Below, one piece after another: positions 25,044 through 38,124 of a stretch of 64,000 bases of DNA. The translations under genes were made by a program, and so were the position numbers. Position 1 is the stretch's first letter, and the number at the start of each line of letters is the position of its first letter. The DNA comes from Quillaja saponaria. Taxonomy: Eukaryota; Streptophyta; Magnoliopsida; Fabales; Quillajaceae. The stretch is taken from the NCBI GenBank assembly GCA_029379385.1, contig CM055618.1, forward strand, positions 14,423,071-14,487,070. Direction: 5' to 3'. The notes under the pieces are model-generated. The model saw nothing but the letters and a program-made list of their open reading frames with translations, ran no database searches and was not told where the DNA came from.

Positions 25044-28000
25044 TTACGTATCATTTCTATTCTTCTCACTAGTTTGAGATTCATTCCCACTCCGGTGTGC
25101 AGTCAATTCCTTTGCTTCTGCAAAAGTAGAAGAGTCCATGTCCTCTTCAATTGGGAGGGTTCTCTTTGATCCCCCCAACGCAACATCTAGTACTATATTT
25201 TCTTCCAGCACTGGTCGTGATGTTGATGGCTGTGCAACTGGTTTTGTTTCAGCATCCTGTTTTGACTGTTGACCTGTAGGGAATCCACCTGATTTCTCAG
25301 CTGCACTGCTAAGAGATGAGGATATCACATTCTCAGATTCATTATCCTGCCTGAAGTCCCTAAGATTTTGACTCCTGGGCAGTTTACCATCAGAGATTTT
25401 CTGGGTTGAAGCATCAGCTACTGACCCTGTTGCCTTGGAGTTTGAACTGGACCTATCTGAAAACTCAAAATTACTCTTGGAGAGAGTATTTGAATTTGTC
25501 TTCTGTGTCCCATTTTCACACACTTCGGCATTAGGTATGGATGCCAATGAAGTCGTAGTGCCTTCCATGGTGTTAGAATCTGTAACAGTTTTGGAAATTG
25601 CCTTCGAGTCAGAAGGGTTTTCTTGGACCTTGGGGTCAGGTACTGACTTCGCTCCAACCTTAGTTTCTTGGACCTTGGGATCAAGGTACTGACTGTGCTC
25701 CAACCTTAGTTTCTTGGACCTTGGGGTCAGGTACTGACTTTGCTCCAACCTTAGTTTCTTGGACCTTGGGGTCAGGTACTGACTTTGCTGCAACCTTAGC
25801 ATCTGCCTTGGTGTCAGATTTGGGTCGTATTGTGGTCTTGATATCTCGTTCGCCAGCTGTGCGAGTTGACCGACTTGAATTTTTTGTTTTATCTTCTCCA
25901 TTGATTCTGTTAGGCGGTTCGATCATCAGCAATGGACGGTTAGATGCTGTCCCAGAGCGGCTAAATATGGAATCTGCAAATGGTACACTGTCCAAGTCAG
26001 CATCACCATATATCTTTTGCAGGGTACGGATTGGTGTTGCAAGTCTGGCCCGGTGATGGCTGATAACTCTAAGCAGATCCAACAATATAGCTTCCTATTT
26101 TCCAAAAGAACAATGAACTAAATGTCAGTTTAATGCTTGAGAAATATCAACTTAAATGGATGATATTCTATAGACTGATGAGACAGTTCCAATAAAACCT
26201 TTAATCTCTCATGGCAGCCAAAGACGATAAATTGAGTTCAAAATCTGACAAAATTTATTAAAATGCAGAGTGCATACCTAATGACAGCTAGAAACTTACA
26301 TATTGATGTCGTGCATGCATATTATTAGTAGAGATAGAAGATGGTTACCTTAACACACAAATACTCTTCATGATGTGAGGTCTTCACAAAACAAGATACC
26401 AAGATCTGTAAAACTCACAGAAAACAGTACATAAACTTACTTCCATAGACAAGTGCATGATATAAATATATCTTTAGTGTGATAATGAAACTTTCTGATT
26501 TTCAAGAGTAACTGTACATGCGTAATGCTAACTACTGAAGGTCAGCTCTGGAATTGGATGATACTATGTTTTAATTTGGTTGGCCATCACAGCACTGGAT
26601 TATGTTTCCACCACCAGCACCCTTCTTGGGCCGCAGGACCATCATTGAGAACCACTAGCTGTTTTTTTCTTTTTTATTGTAATTCATTATATATCTGGTT
26701 AGAGAATTTGCATATGCATGTAATCAAACTAGGTTAAAGTTAATTCAATATGAAAATAGATCATTTGGATATTTACAGTCCCATATAGACTTTTATATGT
26801 TTTGGAAATTGACGATGCCTAATTGAAAGCAAGGGGTTTACTTTATGTTTAGAATTGAAATTACAAACCTCTAATGTTGCAGCAACTTTGAGATGCAATC
26901 TCCCTCAACAAATTACTATTCGTTTTTTTCTTTTTCTTTTAATAATAAAAAGTTACATTTCCATCCTCGAGTTCCTTTGGGGTAATGAATTTGGTATTAA
27001 TATAAGTGTCATGGCCATTAACATCGATGTAAATTTTCTCATGACATACATGTAATAAGATATACCAAACTACATTTTTATTAATCTAAGATAGAAAAGA
27101 GGAATACGAAAAACTGTAACAAATTTATAATGCCATAACAGCTGTTCATGAGGCCATCATATACCCTGGTGACCTACTTATCTTTTTCTTTTTAGAAAAA
27201 AAGAGAATCATATGCTATTGTAATCTAGATAAGATTATGGAAACTTAAAACAAGAAATTAGTAGATTGAACAAAGTTCAGGATTTTAGTACTAACCAAAA
27301 GAGCCTGATTTTCAGGATTGATATTTTCCAAAAACACTCTTCTATGCAATCTCTGCTGTTCAACTTGAGGGTTTTTGGCCAAGACTTTGCGCATGTCAGC
27401 AACAATGTTCTGCAGACAGGGGCTAAACCATTTATCGCTGAGATATATAGTAAGAAATTTAATGGCTGCAAAAAAGCAACTATAAAAATACAGAACCAAG
27501 AGTAATCCCCACATTGATCTTCTTGACATCCAAATGACTGATGGCTAGGTGAGTTTTGATACGCCAGTGAGTTTTTTGACTGAGGTTTCGCACGACGCTC
27601 ACTGTAAACTTGTGGTTTGGAATGTGAACAGCTTCACGATCTTCACCTCTTACAATTGTTGGTGACCACCAACCAACGTGCTGCAGGCCATAGAAAAATC
27701 AATACCTAAAGAAAAGCCTTTGAAAAAGAGATCTCAGAAAATTCACCTAAAAATGTAATCTACTTTTAATTATTGTTCATTGGTCTATTTAAGTATAGTT
27801 TATGCTTGCTACAGTTAATTTTCTATTACTCCCTCCTACTTATTTTGTCACTTATTGACGTCACACTAAGTTTAAGAAATGTAAAATTCGATAATAGCTT
27901 TCCAACTTTACCCATGGATAAAGGCAGAACTTTTTCTGGAATCTATGCAAGTATTTGATAAAGCTAGGTTTGAATTTGAATTAGAGGGGAATATGCAAAA

Positions 28001-31000
28001 GTTAACAACTTTTATATCCAACCTTTCAAAGAATGGCATTTTGACTAGGATGTATCCATAATAGAAAAGTGACACCTGAAGTGGGACGGAGGGGGTAACA
28101 TAAGACAACAAACATGCATATATGGGTACAATATCTTTTTATCTTTGTTTTCTATCTGCTTCAGCTTGTTAAAAGGTGCATATTGCTCAACACTTTAGTA
28201 CAGACCTCAACAGTACCAGAAACTTCATATCCTTCAATCTTTGTTTGAATCCACTCATTCACAATGAAAGGTCGGGTTGCATGAATCATTGCACTTGAAA
28301 GGAAGTTGGTAAAAATCTGGAGACAGAACATTTAATGTCAATAGTGCTCCAAACTATGAGTGAAGTTGAGAGTTGAGACAATCAAAAGCAACAAAAAATA
28401 TCACATAATACCTCACGGCCAGCAAGAGTCAGCAGAACTGTCCCAAGACCTCCAGCAGTAAGCCATTTCTGGGTGGAGAAACCCAGCAACTCCATGAACA
28501 ATGAAAAAGCACCAATCCATACTGCAGAATATACAGCTTTTCCAGCAAGTTGGAAGCCCATCTGCCAAAATCATGAAACTCATTATTTCTTTGAATTGAA
28601 TCTTAGCTAGGGTTATGGACCCAAAAGCATCATGCTAGGATCAAAATGCACAATAAGTAAACTCCATTGCATTTCAGAAAAAGTTTTCTGTAGGTATCTA
28701 GTTACTAAAAAAGTTCAGTAGCCTGGCAACTAGTTTTTGTTAATGGCTTATCATTTATGTCAATTTTTAAGCTAGACATACACAATTAGGCCTGTATCCT
28801 AATAGCTTAAGCTTTCAGGAAAACTGGTAAGCAAACATGGAGCCAGAGAAAGGTTGTCTAAAATGTCACTGGTTAAAGTCTGCGTTGTGTTGGTACATTA
28901 TCATGGACCTAGTGCAAGTGCATGTGAGGGGGAGCGTTAACCTTGATATATTTAGTTGGTCCAGAATCCTAATACCTTAAGCTTTTACAACATGTGGTAA
29001 TCCAATAGTCTACGCCACATGAATCCAGCTCCACCTGTAAACCTAAATAGAGATTAATCCCAATTTTTATCATGCTCCCTAATTTGACCTGTTATCATTA
29101 ATTAATCAAGTGGATCACTAATTTTTCTCCATCTATCTTATCACTGAGGGGTATAAGTTCCAAAATCAGCCCAAAGTCCCAAACATGCTATCCCGTCACA
29201 TGTAAAGCTTGGAATATGCAAGTGTTCTCATTGACTGGTTTGTTGAGTATCACACTTCATCAGACAGCTATAAAATCAATAAGATCCAAGATACCAGGGA
29301 AAACTAGGTTGGTAGTATAGTGATTATAAATGAAAAAGGTAAAAGAGCAAGGTTGCCTTCTAAAATAGCAATGAGACGTACATTTCTCGTATCACTAGAG
29401 TGATTAGTTTCCATGAAGAATTTCTGTGCTTGTTGAATCACACTGCACACAGATATTTAACAGTGTAGAAACTGTTAGTAAGCACCACAATTAAAATACA
29501 GAGTGCAAATAGAAGAGGAACACGCTAAATGAAAAGTAACATATCCCAAAACCCAACAAAACAGCACTAAATTATTAACACTAGCACATTTTGACATGAT
29601 ATTGCAAGGCAGGAGGAATACGGAATTTTTGTCCTAAAAGATAACAAGATAAAAATAGAAATCCCAAAGAGCTCAAGCATGGCATCAATTCAAATGACCT
29701 GTTAACTCAAGTGACCACCTCATTCAGGAATTTCAAAATATCATAATTAAGAGAGAAAGCAGCCACACCTGGATAAACAATAGGCAAAGGCTAGCACAGT
29801 CGACAATGATCTTACAAAATTCAAAAGCCTCTGCTTAACAAGCTGGGCAGCTTCTGTATGTAGAACTACAGGGTCCAATGCTCTGCAATTATAATAGAAT
29901 TGAGTATATGGAAATTCCATTTTGCATCTAATATTAGATAATCTTCTGATGATATGTGAAAGCTATTTAGACATGACAGCAAAACCTGCAAATGAGTATG
30001 GCTCCAGTCCATAACAGCAAAGGTTGAAGATAAGAGGCTGTAACATAATATGTGTGACTCTTTTTCCAACCATCACCCCGCTGCAGAAAGGGTGAAATAT
30101 TAAGTAATACATGGACAGAGAAATAAAAGATTATTGACACTAAAGAGGTAATATAAGGATGAAAGTTAATATAAGTGCACATACATGAAGGAGTAATTTT
30201 CTCGTCTGATACATTAATGGGACAATACCCCATGCTGCAAAAATAATAACACCAATTGCAGGAACCAACTTTAGAATAACAGGACTACTTTGTATTACAT
30301 TCCAGGACCTGCACCATACCATATTTTTTATTACAAATAGAATCACAGTATGAAAAGAATACATTGTGACACCCTAAACGTCACACCATATTGAATAAAA
30401 GACGTGACGCAGATCAAAGATGCAGTAATTGGACAATAAAGATATCAAGTACGACGCATGCTCTTTAGAAACTGTTAAAGAAGTAGGAAATAATTTCCTA
30501 TGACATTTTCCTGACATGGACCTTTTGTCCCCAGGATTCATCAGCCTTTACCATCTATGTGATTTAAGACGAGTTATCAAATATGAAGAGATAATCAAGT
30601 TCAGAATATTCCTTTCACTAGGACAATGTGATGGTAAATGATGGCCAGTTTCTCACATGTCTTGTATATATATATAGCATCTATAGACACACAACTATAG
30701 AAAATCACCAATTCTCAAATAATACTACCAAGAGAATATACCCCTCCCCCCTTCCAAAAAAAAAGAAGACAAGGTGCGACAAATTCTAGTAGGACATGAA
30801 CTCAGAAATCTAATTCTTGTTCGGGTCTCATTCACTAGATTCCAACTCTCATAACAGCAACATCACTTACTTTCTCCATTTTCTTTCAGCTTTCAAGCTC
30901 CTGTTTCTAAATTCACTGTTGTCTAACATAAATAAAATGAAACCTAGCAGTACCAGAAACCTGACATTTAGCTCAAAAATGGCTTGTTCCTGATTATTAA

Positions 31001-32121
31001 ACCATTATATCTCCATGATAAGTGATTACACTGAAAAGAATAGGTATCATCAAAATTGACTTTATAAACAAAATATGAATGGGTTCTTTTCTCCTGTGTG
31101 GTCAAACCAACTTACTCCATTGCTCTCCCATGGATATCACATGCATTAGAATGGAAAAAGTACTATTTATGTCATAGAAACGAAAAAAAATGCAGCAAGA
31201 ATTTACCTTGTCATTGCTGTGGCAGCTGCCTTCATTGCAGGGAGCTCAATTGAATGACCTGGTACTAGTAAAGAATGGCATTTAAAAGCATGTTTTTTGT
31301 AACTTACAATCGGTATTGGCCTGTATACATCATGAAAAAATTGATGACTCCAACAACCATGTTTCTGGAACTGCAATAAGGAGATATTATCAAAAGTTAT
31401 GAAAGCATCAAAGAAGTATACAGGCATGCAACTTATTCCGAGGATCACCTCAAGACATTATACCCAACATAAAGCCCTTAAACAATTACACAGGTCTGTA
31501 TCAAAAGTAACAAAGGTAGAAAACATCTGCCTAAAATTTTTAATGTGAGTAACAACAATATTTTGAACACTAAAATTCTGCTAGGAAGTTTCCCATCCAA
31601 AGATAGTAGCATGTCCACTCCAACTAATGTGTGACAACAATGTCTCTGCAACTATTTGCTCTAACGAAAAAGGAATGTAAGAACAGCTTAAGCATAACAA
31701 TGCATTGGTGGTGCAGAATCAAATATAAATTGTTTGGATCTGTATGTGCACTTTTCATGGTATTTCTGTCTCTGCATGTTATAAGGATATATAGGTATTC
31801 TTCAACATTGTATTCTACACTACATACTTTATTGAAATAGCATCATAAAGACATTGGACAACTAACTGCAGAATCTTAGACCAAAAATCATACCGAAACA
31901 CGTGATGAAAGAGAGACACTTGGTAAATGTAACTTTCCTTGTCCTTTAATTCTCTGTAGGAAAAGAAGTAAATATAAATGAGCATTAAAGAAAGAATGAT
32001 GAACCTAGACAAATCAACTAAGTAGTGAAACCAAGTGCCGTACCATAAGTTGTCTATTATAGCCCCGGTTCCTGCAAAGTCCCAATTCTGGGGATAACTG
32101 CAGAGAACCAGGAAGAGCCAT
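25044..32121 (-). CDS. MSL2/MSL3: Plastid MscS-like mechanosensitive channel (MSL2/MSL3), frameshifted C-terminal tail
   Basis: MSL2/3 relieve osmotic stress in the plastid inner envelope and affect plastid shape and division. Thirteen exons: 32121-32044, 31953-31894, 31370-31207, 30308-30185, 30080-29986, 29882-29769, 29442-29382, 28561-28412, 28316-28206, 27680-27513, 27409-27296, 26405-26349 and 26094 onward. The protein starts [20 protein letters not shown] (transit peptide). Membrane spans include [36 protein letters not shown] and [14 protein letters not shown]. The pore-lining helix is [20 protein letters not shown], and [18 protein letters not shown] opens the beta domain. The last exon has four tandem 45-base units; the third has 46, which puts TGA at 25683-25681, so the frame as written ends after 569 residues. 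Removing one base restores an open frame to 25044 (781 residues, tail ending NRNDT). Confidence 0.9.
25619..25799 (-). repeat. Four tandem 45-base units coding a 15-residue repeat, one unit 46 bases
   Basis: In transcription order the units are 25799-25755, 25754-25710, 25709-25664 and 25663-25619. Each encodes roughly [15 protein letters not shown] in the hydrophilic tail of the MSL channel. The third unit is 46 bases: it reads CCTTGATCCC where the others read CCTGACCCC, with a T inserted and one C to T change. The extra base creates the in-frame TGA. Near-identity of the units points to recent amplification by slippage or unequal exchange. Confidence 0.92.
27829..28095. mobile_element. Stowaway-like MITE (Tc1/mariner type) in an MSL intron
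   Basis: The left end reads TA|CTCCCTCC and the right end reads GGACGGAGGGGG|TA, inverted copies of the well-known Stowaway terminus CTCCCTCCGTCC. TA dinucleotides flank both ends (27827-27828 and 28096-28097), the expected target duplication. A further inverted match, TGTCACTT, lies about 20-30 bases inside each end. The element is 267 bases long, has no coding capacity, and sits wholly inside the intron between MSL exons 9 and 10. Confidence 0.78.
28780..29230. repeat. Possible retrotransposon LTR remnants in an MSL intron
   Basis: Two related stretches, about 28796-28835 and 28968-29005, share CCTAATA.CTTAAGCTTT followed by a GTGGTAA/CTGGTAA word. This AATAGCTTAAGCTTT sequence is common near the ends of plant Copia-type LTRs. 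No complete LTR, primer site or coding region can be drawn, so this is a weak call. Confidence 0.3.
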
Positions 32122-33323
32122 TGTTGAACTGCAATGGCTAGGGAAGGAGGTCTCTCAAGCAGCTTAATACCACAATTAGCAACACTTCAGACCAGAATAT
32201 AATTCTGATGAATGGAGCACTATAGCCTATACACTTTGACAGCCTTACAACTCAGAAACCTGCCAAGCAAATAAGATTTCTGTTACAAATTACAATCAAA
32301 CTGTCAAATAAATCAAGCAAGCTATCATGTTATTACTCACAACATCAACATATGCAGTTTAGCACATAAAAGAAAGATATTCAATTTCGGCTTCCCTTCT
32401 AATTGTAGCACAACGGAACTACCCACTAATTTACCTGCACCAGCAAAACCCCTTGATCACCAATTTGAAACCCACAAAATTCGCACCCTAATCCCACTAG
32501 GAAAACCCCTAACAAAACCTAGAAATGGAAATTTAATTCTACACCGCTGAATATAATTCTAATCCCAATTAATTGGAAATAAGCATTGTTAACATGTCAA
32601 ACTAAGTATACTTTAGAAGCTTCTCGATCAAAACCCAACAAGCAATCAGAAGCCCTAAATTTCACCCAGGTAAAAAAAAAGAAGGGAAACAAAAAGTGGA
32701 GCTGTGTAACTCATTTATGTTTGCAAGTTTAGCATTTGCAAAGTACAAAATCAAAAATTGACTTTTCAAATTAGCAGTAAAAAGAGGGAGACTTACACGA
32801 ATTATATAAGCAGAGAGAGGGAACAATTAAATAAATAAAGCCGCATTCGAAATTCGAACATGAAATTATGACATTAAGCTATGAAGCTTTCCATTACGAA
32901 AAAAATTCAATTCTAAAGTTATCGTGAATTAGGTTAACTTATACAGACGAAGAAACTGTAATCCCAGGTTTCAGAGCTCCCAAGAAAATCCAAGACTAGC
33001 TTCTTCTCCCTTCAGTTTCTTCAATAAGGCGCAGAGAGAGAGAGAGTTTTCGCCTTTCAATTTTTCTTTGTGCCCTGGATTTCTTCGGGTTCCCTAAAAC
33101 AAAAATAGGTATATTTTCTTGTGCTCTAGATATGCGCGCGACAATTTCTATTTTTCTAGCCACGTGTTTTATTCGACGTGTCCTTCTGTTTTTTTATGGT
33201 CTTAACGACAACAGCAATGTCGTTTTGTGATTGCGTGCTCAACTTGACCAATTATATTTGCTTCGCCTGTCCAAGGAATCAGAGGCCTAACATGACAAGC
33301 AGGCTGAGCTGAGAAAGATAAAG
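32122..33323. other. MSL leader introns and divergent promoter shared with MDP1
   Basis: The minus-strand side probably contains one or more non-coding leader exons of the MSL gene. A GAGAGAGAGAG tract near 33030-33047 and CT-rich minus-strand sequence fit a transcription start around 33.0 kb. MDP1 starts on the other strand at 33324, so the promoter space is only about 250 bases and may be bidirectional. No other coding region was seen. Confidence 0.45.
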
Positions 33324-35030
33324 ATGGGAGACGACGAGAAGGTCAAGGAGGAGGCTTTGCAGATTATTGGGCTCTATCAGAATTTGCCTCGTCTAGTCGT
33401 CTTTGATCTGGATTACACTCTTTGGCCCTTCTATTGGTATTTTCATGTATTACCCATTTCCCCAACCCCACGGAACCCCTCTTGGCTTTCAGTTTCCATT
33501 GGAAATTGGGCAAATTTTTAAGCTTTATATTCTTTCTATACATATAGATATGCATGATGCATGGATGTTTATATGAATTTTTTTTTATTTTTTTTGGTGA
33601 TGTTTCTATGAGCTTTAGTTTCCAAAATGAGGCAATACCCAGTTCGGGGATCTGGGGAAATCTGGTTTATAAACGTTAAAAAAGATTATGTTGCTGATGA
33701 TGCTAGTTTTGATACTTTTGGCTTCCATTGTCATAGCTCTTGAAGAAAAAAAGAAAGAAAGAAGAAGCAATGTTTCCATTCTATTTTTCAAATAAAAAGA
33801 AAATCAGATTATAAGGAAGTAAAAATAATGCAACTGTCAGATTATTCGTTTTCAACATATAGAAATTTACTTCTTGGATGGTTTGTGGTGCATTTTTCTT
33901 TTAATTCAACTTCGAATGTGCTGTAACTATATAATAATCATGGAAAAGGGAAATTGACTCTGTGGGTGGCCTGTGGGTTAAAAGTTTTACTCATTTGGTT
34001 AAAAGGACAGTTCCTGTTAACTTGAAGTAAACTGGTTAAGTCGTTCTTTTTATGTACTGCATCAAGTAAACAGATAATCCTTGTTTTTTTTCCTTCTTTT
34101 TCGTCAAGTCATTTTTCATTCTTATTTTTATGGTTTTTTTGCAGTGAGTTTTACAATGAGGATGATATGCCATATCTGTTTCCACAAGCTAGAGGAATAT
34201 TATATGCCCTCAAGGACAAGGGGATAGATATGGCAATTGCTTCTAGGTCGCCAACTCCTGAGATAGCAAAAGCATTTCTTGACAAACTGAGTATAAAATC
34301 GATGTTTGTGGCACAGGTGAGCCACTTACAATATCTTTTCTTAACTGAAGTCGTGTTTGCTCTCTTTAGCCCAAATTGTCCCATATAGGCATGCTTCATT
34401 TGGATGTGAGCCTTTCTTTCTTCTCTTCTATTTCTTCCTGTGCCTGTGACATGTGTACAGACATTTGTACGTGTGCATGTGCACAGACATTTGTACATGT
34501 GCAAACTTGATGCTTGCTTAATTGTATTTTGAATCATTGATTTTCATTTTTCTTTGTTCTTTTTAGGTTTGTTGCCTTTTATCTTTCTGGTAATTGCTTT
34601 ACTGACTGCAGGAAATTTTCTCTAGTTGGACTCATAAAAGAGAGCATTTCCAAAGAATTTATAGGAAGACGGGTTTTCCTTACAGTTCAATGCTATTTTT
34701 TGATGATGAGGAAAGGAACACTGAAACGGTAAAGTTGCCCCAAGTCTATCACTTTATATCTTTTGCAATGTTATTTCTTCTGCTTTTATCAAGTAAAAAT
34801 ATATAATCGTCCATATGGAATTTAACTGTTAAAGAAAGAACAAAATTTTAGAAAATAAGTGCTATTATCATATTTGGTTGTAAGAAGCTGTCTTAATTCT
34901 TCCATGTTATTTGCAGGTATCCAAAATGGATGTAACGAGCATTTTGGTTGGTAATGGAGTGAACCTTGCAGCTTTGAGGAAAGGATTATCCGAGTTTTCT
35001 CAACAGTCAGGTTTGTCGTGCACAAGTTAA
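33324..35030 (+). CDS. MDP1: Magnesium-dependent phosphatase 1 (HAD superfamily)
   Basis: A small HAD phosphatase; animal MDP-1 acts on protein phosphotyrosine and sugar phosphates in vitro, and the plant role is not settled. Four exons join in phase: 33324-33436, 34145-34316, 34612-34728, 34917-35030, giving 171 residues. HAD motif I is VVFDLDYTLW (catalytic DxD), motif II is AIASRSPTP, and the acidic motif IV is MLFFDDEERN. The sequence around them (FYNEDDMPYLFPQARGILYA, SSWTHKREHFQRIYRKTGFP, SILVGNGVNLAALRKGL) is typical of the plant proteins. The end is a little short: the last exon contains CAG|GTTTGT near 35010, so an alternative splice to a further exon cannot be excluded. No stops or bad splice sites. 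Confidence 0.93.
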
Positions 35031-35443
35031 TAGATTGACTATGACTTGAGTCATAGAGATGTGATTAATGGTGTTAGAAATGAAATCTGATGACTGGTGC
35101 ATAAACCATCAAATTATTTTGTTGTGCCCATAAGAGTATAATGTTATGCTCCATTATTCTTTAACAAATCAATTTGTTATATTATTCATAATAATTGCTT
35201 TTCAATATAGCAGTCATATTACAACTCACATTTTGAAGTCACTTTAAATGGTATGGTGCACACCTTTTAGTTGCTTTAACTTGGAGGAGTGGGAATTTTC
35301 ATTGAAAGAGATAAAGTGCTTATGCACACTAAGACAAATTAGTCACATATACAAACTAAAACAAATGTACATGCTTCAAAACGCATGATCTGAAAAATTA
35401 AAAGCAACAAAGATCTCTTTGTAGCATCTTATCCTAATTGCAA
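35031..35443. other. Tail-to-tail spacer between MDP1 and the coiled-coil gene
   Basis: About 400 AT-rich bases that must hold both 3' UTRs. No coding region or repeat was recognised. Confidence 0.5.
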
Positions 35444-38124
35444 CTAATTGAGCACTCTAAATGGCGATCTTGCATCAGACATGACTTCAAACGTCTTTGT
35501 CACATTTGAAGAATGTGTATTTACGTTATCTTTTACACGGAATTCATCATCACTTTTCAAATCCATTCCTGGACAATTAGTTTCAAAGGACTGAACTAGT
35601 CTTCCCACCATATCCATTAGTTGTGTGTCTGAAGTGGAGAACTCATAAATCTTATCGCCCAGCCCCACAACAAAACCCAACAAGTTTTCCCTTTCAGATG
35701 ACAATTTGGTGATATCTTCGAGTAAATTTCTATTCTCAATCTTGAGCTTGTTAAGCATTGCATCTGATGTTGTCAGCTTCGTCTCCATCTCCAATACATG
35801 TTTTTCTGAGTGGCACCAGGCTTCTTCCTGCAATTTCAATTTCTGCTGTATATTATTGATATCATCCTCAAGTTCCTCTATCATCAACTTTTTTTCTTCA
35901 ATCTCAAGCACAGCAAGAATCTCAGCTGCAGTGATCCTTTCCCAATCTTCATGGACCAGATCGATCTCTGCCTGTTTTTCAGCAAGCTGCGAATAAAGGG
36001 AGACCAATGAACTGTTAAACTTTTCTTCCAGTGATTTCACCTGCTGTATTAGTTCAGCTATTCTCAAATTTTTTCCATTCACAAGCTGAATAAGATTATC
36101 TTTCTCATGCTCAAATGTTTTCTCTGTACTGCTTCGTGTAATAACATCACTTTCGAGTTCTCTTCCAAATGATTGTTGCTCCTGCCAGCCAGCCTCTGTC
36201 TGAAGTTCCTCTAAAATCTTGTCTTTCTCTCTTATAATCTGGAGAAATCTCACTTTGTCTGAATCAGGAGATGTCTCCATTGTTGACAGACCAGAAGATT
36301 CTGTCTCCCCCACTTTTAGCCCTTGTTCCAGTAGCACTACTCGCTGCTGGAGAGTATCTATTATTCTTTCTTTCTCTTCCAACATGCAAATCATGCCATC
36401 TTTCTCCTGCTTAAACGTTTCTCCAACATCTACTTGTTCAAGAAGTGAAGTTTCCAGCTCTTTGCGCATTAAATGATTTTCTTCAAGATCTTTTTGCAAA
36501 CGTTCAGCAATTGATTTCCATATCTGCAATTCAAGTTCCAATTCAGTTCCTTCGTATATTCTTTCAGCCAATTCAATATTTTCTCTCTCCAAAGCATCAG
36601 AAACTTCTCTAAATTTTTCTGGTGAGTTACTTGCTATCTGCAAAACCTTCTCCTTCAAGAGAAGTTGACACCTCTTTGATTCCTCAAGCATTTCTTTACA
36701 CCTGTCAAGCTCTTGCACCAAATGATTCTGATCCGCAGTTAAACCCCAGGACTCAACCTTCCTCATCAAACTTGTGGCTTTCTCATGTTCTCCGTCGATA
36801 TCTATGTCGGCACTGGGCACAGCAACATTCTTCATCTCCAACTGCTTCACTATTTGACAAAATTCCTCCTCTCTTTCTTTTTTGCACAGATCCATCTCAT
36901 TCTTAGCATTGGCAAGCTTCAATTGAGCCTCTGAAATTCCCATATTTAACACCATTATCATCATAGCCATCTCCTCATTCTGCAACTTCAACTGCATATG
37001 TAAAGAATAAGACCTTTCCAATTCCATTTTGAGCTCTTCTATTGTTTCAGTTTTACTCTCTAACAAAGACCTGTAGCCAGTCAGATCTGCTTTCAACTTT
37101 TCTAGCTGAGAGCTCCATTCAGCTTCTTTTGCCTTCAAAATTGAAGTACAGTTTCTGTACATCTGCTCCAAATTTCTCAGCTGATTTCGCAGCTTTGACA
37201 GAGAAGAAGAAGAAGATCCAGCTTGTTGAATTTGAGCTTCCTGGAGTTCTTTGATGGATACCCGTAATTCTTGATTTTCTTGCTCAAGCTTCCTGTTTTG
37301 GTATTCCATATCTTTATAATATGTTTCTTTTGATTTTAGTGAATGTCTCAAATCTGCAATGTCTTTGTCGTGCTGAGAGGTCAAGCAGTCAACTTGTGAC
37401 TTTGCGTAATGGCACTCTGTAGAATCTAACTTTATCTGCAGTGAACAAATCTCATCAAGCAATGCAGATTTTTCCAGCTCCCACTCCTTCTTACTTGACT
37501 TAAACTGGTCTCGAAGTTTTTCAGTGTGCTTCTTCTAGATGTTCAAACTGTTCTTTCTTCCATTTTAGTTGGTCTTCAACCTTCCTTTTTTCCTCCTCTA
37601 GTTTATCAAACAAATCATCTCTTTCTCTTAGTTCATTAAATGATTTAACTTTTCTATCTGCTTCTACCCACTTCTTCTTCGAAGCTGAAAGACAACCCTT
37701 AAGGCTTTTGATCTCTTCTCTACATGCATAAAGCTGTTGCTCTCGATCTTGTGCCTTCTCATTTGCCTCATCTAATGCCAATATCAAACTTCTTCTTTCA
37801 TCTTCCCATATCTTAGACTTTTCATCACAATCAACTCGAAGCTTATCATTTGCATGCACAGAGACGCTTGATGTTTGAATCCTTTTCATACAAACTGCAT
37901 TTAAGATCTTCATTCATTTGCTTTATCTCGGTGGCCTCCTCTGCCTTCTCACTTAACTCTTGACCCAGCTTGTCAATTTTCAATCTTGCTTCCTGTATTT
38001 CATTATTCTGCATATTGTGGGATTTCTTCAAGCCCTCAGATAATTCTTCTTTCCTCTTCAGTTCTCCTGCAAGTTTCTCAATCTCTGCTTTAGCTTCATC
38101 TAGCTCTTCATAAATCTTCTCCAT
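35444..38124 (-). CDS. Long coiled-coil protein like Arabidopsis At4g38062, with two frameshifts
   Basis: Biochemical function is not known; the family is called myosin-heavy-chain-like because of its heptad repeats. It is essentially one coding exon on the minus strand, starting MEKIYEELDEAKAEIEKL at 38124 and ending ARSPFRVLN at 35444. Nearly the whole product is Glu/Lys/Leu-rich coiled coil. Two single extra bases break it. Near 37855 the reading CTCTGTGCATGCAAATGA stops the first frame; dropping the T between GCA and GCA gives ANDKLRVD. Near 37531 the reading GCACACTGA stops the second; dropping one C gives AHEKLRDQFKSSKKEWELEK. The total length is 2681, and 2681 minus 2 is a whole 893 codons (892 residues). 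The Arabidopsis relative is longer as I recall it, and a stretch after SLQIKLDS seems missing. Either a decaying gene or an assembly error. Confidence 0.8.

Noticed and set aside
35706..37254. Plus-strand frames opposite the coiled-coil gene
   Set aside because: Same artefact: Ser/Ile-rich reverse reading of a coiled-coil gene with no splice or family support.
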